This document shows positions 33,895 through 39,748 of a DNA stretch of 39,748 bases, piece after piece (position 1 is the first letter of the stretch; each line of letters opens with the position of its first letter). The notes beneath the pieces were generated by a model. That model was not told the DNA's origin. It did no database searches and saw only the letters and a list, made by a program, of their open reading frames with translations. The position numbers and the translations under genes were made by a program. The stretch comes from Bacteroidota bacterium (GTDB taxonomy: Bacteria; Bacteroidota; Bacteroidia; B-17B0; Aurantibacillaceae): assembly GCA_013816615.1 (NCBI GenBank), contig JACDED010000024.1:1-39748 (forward strand), in the 5' to 3' direction.

Positions 33895-36036
33895 TTATTC
33901 TACAATTAATTTTTTGGTACTTGTAGCGTTATCAACTTTTACATTTACCATGTAAATACCAGCAGATAATCCTTTAAGATCAATATTGATATTATTTAAT
34001 CCTGTTTGTCCCTGAACTTTAGTAGTTTTTACTAATTGTCCAACTGTATTCATAACATTAACATCAACATTTGAATTATCTTTAAGATCGATTGCTAATA
34101 CTGCATTGTTAGATGCAGGGTTAGGGTAGATAATACTGTTGCTTGTGCTGTTTTTAGAATTCTCAGAAACACCATTAACCGTAGTGGTAATAGATGAAAA
34201 TACGTAAGACAATTTACCGTTTTGATACCAGGTAGTATTGTTTGTTAATTGCGAGAATGGATTGCTATTTGTAACCACCAATGGCGTTCTAATATCCACT
34301 GTGGTACCAGAAACTGCAGCAGATCCGGTAACTGGAGACATATAGTGCATTGTAGCACGGCTAGCAACGTTTGTGTTTACTGTACCAGTTCCGGCAGCAA
34401 CTTTTGTTACGTTAAGTTCTGTAGGTGAAACCTGATACATATTTGTTCCTGAACCAATAGACATACAACGTGTTTTAATATTTGGGATACTGTTGTATTT
34501 TCTTCCACCATTTGTAAAGTTAGTGTCAGATTCTACCCATGCAAAAGTAAGGAATTGTCCATCAGGTGTACGACCTAATTGAATACGGTGATCAACATTA
34601 TTGGTTTTACCCGGTGCTACATCATCCCATGGGTTTTCATTAAAACCAGGATCTCCTGAAGTAGCGCCTGCTTGTTCTGAAGAAATAGAATCTACCGTTA
34701 CATAAGTCCATGCAGCAGTTCCATCACCAATAAAATCATATAAATATGGACGATTACCCGGAGTATGACCCCAACGGTAAAGTTCGCCACCGTTATCCCA
34801 TTGTTGTAAAAAGTTTAAAGAGTCAGCGTGAATTGAAGAGTGACTGAACATAACTGCCCCTAAGTGTAATTTGTTGTTTGCATCCACCGTAATATCCCAA
34901 TCAGAAAAGAATGGAGAAGCAAGAAGTGTATTTGCGTTTGTTGTAGCTAAATGATCTAAAATTGGTTGCATCGCAGTGCTGTTAAAATCAATACCTGATA
35001 ATAATGACCAGCTTGTACCGCTATTTGTAGTTTTATAAATAATAGGTTGTTGACCAATGTTTGAATTAACCGCAGAGTTTAATGCACCAAGGGTAACAAA
35101 ATAACCTACAGTTCCTGATTCATTCCAAGCCATTTGAGGAGCAAAACCTAAAACTTTATCACCTGTTGCTGGCTCAACCAATGCTGGAGGAATAATAGTA
35201 TCGGTTGACCATGTAAATGTTCCGCCTGTGAAAACTCCTTTTGCAATTGCATAACCTCTTAAAGCTGCAAGTGTAGTGTTATCTGCCTGAAGTAATCCAG
35301 CTGAACGCATAACACCATCATCTGTTGAACTAAAAGAACAACGAGACCAACCGTGGTTGGTAACTGATCCTGTTTGAGCAAAAGGAAAGAATTGTTGGGC
35401 GTTTGGCGCAGTGCTTGCTACATTATTAAATACATTTAATTGTTTACTGGCATAAAAATTTCCAGAGAAAGAGCCTGCCACTGTAGGGCCTGATCCAACA
35501 ACATAAGCGTTAGCGATGTTTGTATTTCCAGTCGGGTTATAAATAGCTCCCTGTGGGTAACGTCCCCAATTAGTTGCATCAGACCAAAGACAAGTACTAT
35601 CAAAGGTTGAGCCCCAGTTAGTACTGATCATAGCTACTATCACACCTGATAATGCTGAAGCAGGAAGTACAGGGCTTGGAGTATACGTTGCACTCTTTCT
35701 GTGGATGTATGAAACTGCATTTACATTATCATTGTATTGCAATGGTTGTGTTTCGCTTAATAACATACCATAAATATTCATTGAACCTGTTAATAAATTC
35801 CAATTAATGGTAGAGGGAGGTAAACTTGCAGATCTTTCTGACTCAGTTGGATTTAAAATTGGACCAGTTACCTCCTTTAATTTTGTTACAGCATTAGCCG
35901 GTTCCATTGCAAACTTAGCTGCAATTTGGTTGGCAATATTACCAACACTTACGGGCCTTTGTTTGATGTGACCGTTTTGCGGAAAGACACTTATTGCTGC
36001 TAATAAGGCCGAACCAAGTAGTAGTTGTTTTTTCAT
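33895..36036 (-). CDS. Secreted Asp-box protein with T9SS type A sorting domain, paralogue 4
   Basis: 713 aa. The signal peptide is MKKQLLLGSALLAAISVFPQ (1-20). PPSTINW (73-79) precedes the conserved GSMNIYGMLL block. Asp-box motifs are STNWGSTF (138-145) and TTNSGTSW, with shared blocks WGRYPQGAIYNPTGNTNIANAY, DFIGDGTAAW, LGRTPDGQ and VESDTNFTNGGRKYN. The T9SS type A sorting domain (IIYPNPASN...GLSAGIYMVNVKV...KKLIVE) closes the protein. It is first in transcription order in the tandem array but has its own terminator. A TAAATTTG -7-like box lies at 36118-36111, about 75 bases before the start, with no -33 box at the right distance. The passenger function is unknown. Confidence 0.88.
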   Translation of the reverse strand: MKKQLLLGSALLAAISVFPQNGHIKQRPVSVGNIANQIAAKFAMEPANAVTKLKEVTGPILNPTESERSASLPPSTINWNLLTGSMNIYGMLLSETQPLQYNDNVNAVSYIHRKSATYTPSPVLPASALSGVIVAMISTNWGSTFDSTCLWSDATNWGRYPQGAIYNPTGNTNIANAYVVGSGPTVAGSFSGNFYASKQLNVFNNVASTAPNAQQFFPFAQTGSVTNHGWSRCSFSSTDDGVMRSAGLLQADNTTLAALRGYAIAKGVFTGGTFTWSTDTIIPPALVEPATGDKVLGFAPQMAWNESGTVGYFVTLGALNSAVNSNIGQQPIIYKTTNSGTSWSLLSGIDFNSTAMQPILDHLATTNANTLLASPFFSDWDITVDANNKLHLGAVMFSHSSIHADSLNFLQQWDNGGELYRWGHTPGNRPYLYDFIGDGTAAWTYVTVDSISSEQAGATSGDPGFNENPWDDVAPGKTNNVDHRIQLGRTPDGQFLTFAWVESDTNFTNGGRKYNSIPNIKTRCMSIGSGTNMYQVSPTELNVTKVAAGTGTVNTNVASRATMHYMSPVTGSAAVSGTTVDIRTPLVVTNSNPFSQLTNNTTWYQNGKLSYVFSSITTTVNGVSENSKNSTSNSIIYPNPASNNAVLAIDLKDNSNVDVNVMNTVGQLVKTTKVQGQTGLNNINIDLKGLSAGIYMVNVKVDNATSTKKLIVE
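35970..36036 (-). repeat. Direct repeat of signal-peptide coding DNA, copy C
   Basis: The 67-base 5' end of paralogue 4 matches 33626-33692 with two differences and 31214-31279 with about five. Confidence 0.85.
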
Positions 36037-36218
36037 GTTATTTGGTTTTTAGATATTACTTTTTAAATTAGTATTCAGATGGCTAAAATAGGAAAATCAT
36101 TAGTTTAAACCAAATTTAATGTGAGCAAATGGCTAAATTTAACACTGTAAAAACAGGTGCAAATTAATGATCACCATATACTTGTTTTTCGATGACATTT
36201 AAGTGACAAAAGCGCAAA

Positions 36219-36248
36219 AAAAAGCTGCTAATTTCTTAGCAGCTTTTT
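36219..36248 (-). terminator. Intrinsic terminator after the HU gene
   Basis: A perfect 12-bp stem (AAAAAGCTGCTA at 36219-36230 with TAGCAGCTTTTT at 36237-36248) encloses a 6-base loop. It lies 18 bases past the stop of the HU gene and is followed by T's in the minus direction. Confidence 0.9.
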
Positions 36249-36266
36249 GTTTAATTGACAAAGCAA

Positions 36267-36548
36267 TTATTTTCCTTTGTTAACTGAACCAGCTAGATCT
36301 GAACCAGCTTTAAATTTTACTACTTTTTTAGCAGCAATTTTAATTTCTTTACCAGTTTGAGGATTACGACCAGTACGAGCAGCACGTTTAGCTACTGAGA
36401 AAGAACCGAAACCTACTAAACCAATACGATCACCTTTTTTTAAAGCTTTGTGAATCGCTTCGATTGTTGAATCTAAAGCACGACCAGCGTCTGCTTTTGT
36501 TAATTTTGAACCTGATGCAATTGCATCAATTAATTCTGCTTTGTTCAT
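36267..36548 (-). CDS. hup: HU-family DNA-binding protein
   Basis: 93 aa, normal HU size. The helical N-terminus is [56 protein letters not shown] is the classic HU core and DNA-binding arm, with the Pro of RNPQTG being the residue that wedges into DNA. The C-terminus is [18 protein letters not shown]. As a histone-like nucleoid protein it bends and compacts DNA as a dimer. A promoter-like sequence upstream and a strong hairpin downstream indicate a single-gene transcript. Confidence 0.96.
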   Translation of the reverse strand: MNKAELIDAIASGSKLTKADAGRALDSTIEAIHKALKKGDRIGLVGFGSFSVAKRAARTGRNPQTGKEIKIAAKKVVKFKAGSDLAGSVNKGK

Positions 36549-36591
36549 TTTTTTGTTTTTTAGGGTTAAACAATTAATTAAAATTATAATA

Positions 36592-36622
36592 CAAATTTAT
36601 ACGCTTAACCCTATTTGTCAAG
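36592..36622 (-). promoter_or_regulatory. Bacteroidota-type promoter of the HU gene
   Basis: On the minus strand TAAATTTG (36599-36592) fits the Bacteroidota -7 consensus TAnnTTTG. CTTG (36622-36619), containing the TTG core of the -33 box, lies 19 bases upstream of it. Transcription would start about 35-40 bases before the HU start codon. Confidence 0.5.
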
Positions 36623-36793
36623 TGTTTTGATAAAAAAAACGTCTGTTTTGTTGATAAATTGGCATTTTGTTAATAAGTATGCTCTGAAAGAGGCTTTAAC
36701 AAAGGGTTTCTGGGCTTATTATCTTTTTTTTTGTTGTTTGATAAGGCTTAAAAGACTAACACAGGCTGCATTTTATACTATATAGTCATTTGA

Positions 36794-37750
36794 TCAGATA
36801 AATTGCGCGTCATCCTTTATAGTAAAGCCTCTCAAAAATTCGGGAACCAGCATTTTTTTCTTTCCCTGTAATTGAATTTCTGTTATCTCGATCAAACCAT
36901 CCTCACAATACACTTTCAAAAAATTTTTATTGTCGGTAAGCAGCGAACCGTTAGGTTGAAAAACATTATCCAATTCATATTTTGAATTAAATATTTTTAG
37001 TGTTTGTAAATTACCATCGCCATTCCTAAAATGCGCGTATGCTGTGGGATAGGGCGACAACCCTTTTATACGATTATTTATTTCTATAGCTGTTTTACTC
37101 CAGTCAATTAAACAATCTTCTTTAAAGATCTTTGGCGCATGACAAACTTCTTCTTCTTTCTGTAATAAAAAATCAGGTTCATTGCCGCTCTCAAAACTTT
37201 TATTAATTTCTTTTGCAGTTTTTAAAATCAGATCGGCGCCTGTTATCATTAATTTATCATGTAACTCACCGGCCGTTGTTCCATTTTCAATATTTACTTT
37301 TTGTTGAAACAAAATATTTCCTGTATCAATTTCATGTTTTAATTTAAAGGTAGTAACACCGCTTTCTTTCTCACCGTTAATTATAGCCCAATTTATTGGC
37401 GCTGCACCCCTGTATTTTGGCAATAAAGATGCATGTAAATTATATGTACCCATTTTTGGCATATTCCAAACAACTTCGGGCAACATTCTAAAAGCTACTA
37501 CAAACTGAAGATCGGCTTTAAGTTCTTCTAATTCTGCAATAAAATTTTCGTCCTTTAATTTTTCGGGCTGCAATAATTTTAAATTATTTTCAAGTGCATA
37601 TTTTTTAATGGCCGATTGCTGAATTTGTTGTCCCCTGCCTGCAGGCTTATCAGGAACGGTTACTACGCCTACCACATTATAATTATTTTTAATTAAGGTG
37701 TTAAGGCTTTCTACCGCAAACTCAGGTGTACCCATAAAAATAATACGCAT
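36794..37750 (-). CDS. fmt: Methionyl-tRNA formyltransferase
   Basis: About 318 aa from the chosen start. It formylates initiator Met-tRNA with 10-formyl-tetrahydrofolate. The N-terminus is MRIIFMGTPEFAV, the family start. The catalytic block NLHASLLPKYRGAAPINWAI contains the HxSLLPxYRG signature, followed by ETGVTTF-like GVTTFKLKHEIDTGNI. A C-terminal OB-like domain covers the last 100 residues. The start at 37750 is preferred over 37756 and 37792. It begins exactly at the conserved family N-terminus and an AGAAG stretch sits 9 bases upstream. The extra residues from 37792 (FVTFTSNKKKK) have no family counterpart. Confidence 0.95.
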   Translation of the reverse strand: MRIIFMGTPEFAVESLNTLIKNNYNVVGVVTVPDKPAGRGQQIQQSAIKKYALENNLKLLQPEKLKDENFIAELEELKADLQFVVAFRMLPEVVWNMPKMGTYNLHASLLPKYRGAAPINWAIINGEKESGVTTFKLKHEIDTGNILFQQKVNIENGTTAGELHDKLMITGADLILKTAKEINKSFESGNEPDFLLQKEEEVCHAPKIFKEDCLIDWSKTAIEINNRIKGLSPYPTAYAHFRNGDGNLQTLKIFNSKYELDNVFQPNGSLLTDNKNFLKVYCEDGLIEITEIQLQGKKKMLVPEFLRGFTIKDDAQFI

Positions 37751-37845
37751 GCTCATTTTCTTCTTTTTATTGCTTGTAAAAGTAACAAACATTACCGGGT
37801 TTGGTTTTGATATTTACAGTTTGTAAAAACAAATTTTTAAGCATA

Positions 37846-37876
37846 AAAAAGGCCTCACAAAACGTGAAGCCTTTTT
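37846..37876 (-). terminator. Intrinsic terminator after the PKD/T9SS gene
   Basis: A 13-bp stem with one mismatch (37846-37858 with 37864-37876; core AAAAAGGC/GCCTTTTT) and a 5-base loop lies 20 bases past the stop at 37897. A T-run follows in the minus direction. Confidence 0.88.
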
Positions 37877-37896
37877 ATTAATTAAGGATTAAAAAA

Positions 37897-39748
37897 TTAT
37901 TCAATCACAATCTTTTTGCTCATTTTACTTCCATTGTTTTCGAATGTAATAAAATAGATACCTTTTGAAATACTCGATAAATCAATGTTTTTAGCACTTG
38001 TAAATTTACCGTTAGCAATTACCGAACCAAGAATATTTGTTACAGAGTAATTAATAACATCGCTGTTTAATGAATTAGCGATGCTAAATACACCATTACT
38101 TGGATTTGGGAAAATACTAATAGCAGTTAATACTTTATAGTTCTCGTTAAGTCCTGTGCAATCAGAAACACTGATAGTTTGAGTTGTAGAAGATGATCCA
38201 GAAGGATTACCAGCATTTAATGTTATAGTATAAATACCAGTTGCTGTAAATGTAGCTTGTGGATTTGGAGCTGTAGCATTAGAGAATGGCGCTGTACCAC
38301 CTGGATTTGAAGACCAAGTATAAGTAAGCGGTGTGAATGAAGATGTTGAAGTGTTGCTTAAACTTACAGTACTACCTGTACAAGTTGTAGCAGCAACCGT
38401 AAACGCAACTGTTGGAGGGCAAGGATTAACAGTAACTGTTTGAACAGCTGTGTTTGATCCTGAAGCATTTGAAGCCACTAAACTAATTGTATAAACACCG
38501 GCAGCGCCAAATGTAAATGTTGGAGCAGAAGATGAAGTATTCGAGATAGTAACACTTCCACTTGGACTAGTCGACCAGCTATAAGTTGGTGAAGGAGAAC
38601 CTGTAGATGTGTTAGAAACTGTATAGGTTATTTTAGCGCAGGCCGTTGCATTACCGTTAAATGCTGCAGTTGGAGCTGTACAAGTCTGAACAACCACTAC
38701 TTGTGTAGCTGAAGCTGTTCCTGTAGCGTTACCTGCAATTAAAGTTAAAGTATAAGTACCCGCAGTTGCAAAAGCTACAGTTGGGCTAGACGCTGAAGTG
38801 CTTGAAAAAACAGCTGAAGGAGAAGAACTCCAGGTAAATGTCGGAGCAGGACTTCCTGTAGATGTATTATTCAATACAGTAGTAGAAGCAGGAGATGCTA
38901 AACATAATGTTGGAGGCGCGTTAAATGCTGCTGTTGGAGCAACCGGAGTTACAATTGCAGCACCAGTATATTTATAGATACCACCAACACCAACTGTAGT
39001 AGGATCACTAAAACCACCAGCCCAGCCAGTTGTATTATTAGCGAAATCAACAGTTAAATATTGAATCCCTACTGAACCCCAATCAGTCCATGTAACACCA
39101 CCATCTGTTGAATACGAAATGATATTGTTGCTTGCACCTGCACCGCAAGATGCAAGATAAGATGTGCCGGGAATTGCACCCATATTGTTTAATCCTAAAT
39201 CCGGATCAAGAGCAGGGATCAATGTCCAGTTCACACCACCATCTGTTGTTTTGTAAGTTGCTAAGCTTTGTGAAGCATCAAACAACCAGCAATAACCATT
39301 ATTTGGAGTTGTAAAAGCAATTTCATTTATACCAACAGAGTTAGGATCTAATGTGCTTACATTCCATGTTAAACCCGCATCAGTTGAACGGAAAATACGG
39401 CCTTCGTTAGTACCAAACCAAATATTGCTTGAACCTAATTTTGTATAAACACCTGTTAAACCAAATTCGTTAGCAGATGAAGGATTAGGAATATTAGCAC
39501 CCGGAATTTTTGTCCAGTTGTTACCGCCATCAGTCGTTCTCCAGATCTCATATTCATTTCCTGTACCATTAGGATCACCCATAGTGATACCAATTTGAGG
39601 CGTAACAAACGTTACAATGTTACAGAATGATGCTGCATTAGTATACATACCAGCTGCAGTCATATTTTGCCATGTAACACCACCATTAGTAGTTCTGTGA
39701 ATAGCACCTTTGTTTTGACCTACTTTTAAATATGAAGCAACCCAGGCC
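37897..39748 (-). CDS. Large T9SS cargo with Asp-box repeats and three PKD-like domains (5' end outside window)
   Basis: The frame stays open to the right edge, so the gene is cut. Codons upstream of the Met at 39663 read on in frame with another Asp-box (TTNGGVTW), so that Met is internal. The visible part has Asp-box units (TTDGGNNWTKI, STDAGLTWNVS, TTDGGVNWTLI, STDGGVTWTDW) as in BNR/photosystem-stability-factor-like propellers. Three tandem PKD-like beta domains, each about 80-85 aa, follow (APTAAFN..., TAPTAAFN..., PPTVAFT...). The last 75 or so residues are a T9SS type A sorting domain (ISIFPNPSNGVF...SISKGIYFITF...SKKIVIE). It is an extracellular or surface-bound protein; its ligand and function are unknown. 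Confidence 0.88.
   Translation of the reverse strand, partial: AWVASYLKVGQNKGAIHRTTNGGVTWQNMTAAGMYTNAASFCNIVTFVTPQIGITMGDPNGTGNEYEIWRTTDGGNNWTKIPGANIPNPSSANEFGLTGVYTKLGSSNIWFGTNEGRIFRSTDAGLTWNVSTLDPNSVGINEIAFTTPNNGYCWLFDASQSLATYKTTDGGVNWTLIPALDPDLGLNNMGAIPGTSYLASCGAGASNNIISYSTDGGVTWTDWGSVGIQYLTVDFANNTTGWAGGFSDPTTVGVGGIYKYTGAAIVTPVAPTAAFNAPPTLCLASPASTTVLNNTSTGSPAPTFTWSSSPSAVFSSTSASSPTVAFATAGTYTLTLIAGNATGTASATQVVVVQTCTAPTAAFNGNATACAKITYTVSNTSTGSPSPTYSWSTSPSGSVTISNTSSSAPTFTFGAAGVYTISLVASNASGSNTAVQTVTVNPCPPTVAFTVAATTCTGSTVSLSNTSTSSFTPLTYTWSSNPGGTAPFSNATAPNPQATFTATGIYTITLNAGNPSGSSSTTQTISVSDCTGLNENYKVLTAISIFPNPSNGVFSIANSLNSDVINYSVTNILGSVIANGKFTSAKNIDLSSISKGIYFITFENNGSKMSKKIVIE

Noticed and set aside
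38640-39748. Repeated Thr/Ser/Gly-rich DNA taken as a mobile or satellite repeat
   Set aside because: The periodicity follows Asp-box and PKD domain repeats in one continuous reading frame.

Overview
The window looks like chromosomal DNA of a low-GC member of the phylum Bacteroidota. The main evidence is five proteins ending in a type IX secretion (T9SS) type A sorting domain, a tyrosine-tailed Wzc of the Bacteroidota kind, TAATG and ATGA gene junctions with little Shine-Dalgarno signal, and a promoter with the Bacteroidota -7/-33 pattern ahead of the HU gene. I cannot name a genus. No tRNA, rRNA or CRISPR array was seen.

Positions 1-104 are the end of an IS3-family insertion sequence: a terminal inverted-repeat-like sequence plus the first 12 codons of its OrfA. 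It seems to have landed in the start of a small membrane-protein gene (105-187). Positions 257-24323 are one tightly packed minus-strand operon for a Wzx/Wzy-dependent surface polysaccharide (capsule, exopolysaccharide or O-antigen). Read in the direction of transcription it holds: sugar-nucleotide enzymes (wbpP, legB, legC, neuD, and a CBS-linked nucleotidyltransferase), flippase wzx, a glycosyltransferase, a stand-alone sugar amidotransferase, a GT4 glycosyltransferase, polymerase wzy, a broken MBOAT acyltransferase fragment, GT2 and GT4 glycosyltransferases, the UDP-L-FucNAc-type set capE / cupin epimerase / capF / wecB(capG), a WecG-type transferase, a glutaminase-amidotransferase fusion, the initiating phosphoglycosyl transferase, wza and wzc. 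An intrinsic terminator at 206-229 closes the operon.

A 529-bp divergent intergenic region (24324-24852) separates the operon from a plus-strand ClC-type chloride channel/transporter gene with a CBS pair (24853-26634). A two-way terminator follows. Positions 26829-36036 hold four tandem minus-strand paralogues of about 700-730 aa, each a secreted Asp-box (BNR-like) protein with a T9SS sorting domain. Three are closed by their own hairpin terminator just downstream, and the fourth by the shared two-way terminator. Three of them carry nearly identical DNA for the signal peptide. Then come a HU DNA-binding protein, methionyl-tRNA formyltransferase (fmt), and the 3' part of a large T9SS cargo with Asp-box and PKD domains that runs off the right edge.

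Most notable points: (1) a 665-aa fusion of a GlmS-like class II glutaminase with a WbpG-type sugar amidotransferase, in the same operon as an unfused WbpG-type enzyme and with no HisH/HisF partner in the window; (2) a previously unlabelled MBOAT remnant between wzy and a GT2 gene, frame-broken by what looks like one base in an A6 run; (3) a partial legionaminate-type gene set lacking NeuB/NeuC/CMP-synthetase genes, which could instead make a bacillosamine-type sugar; (4) the tandem T9SS paralogue array with conserved ends and divergent interiors; (5) the IS3-family insertion junction at the left edge.
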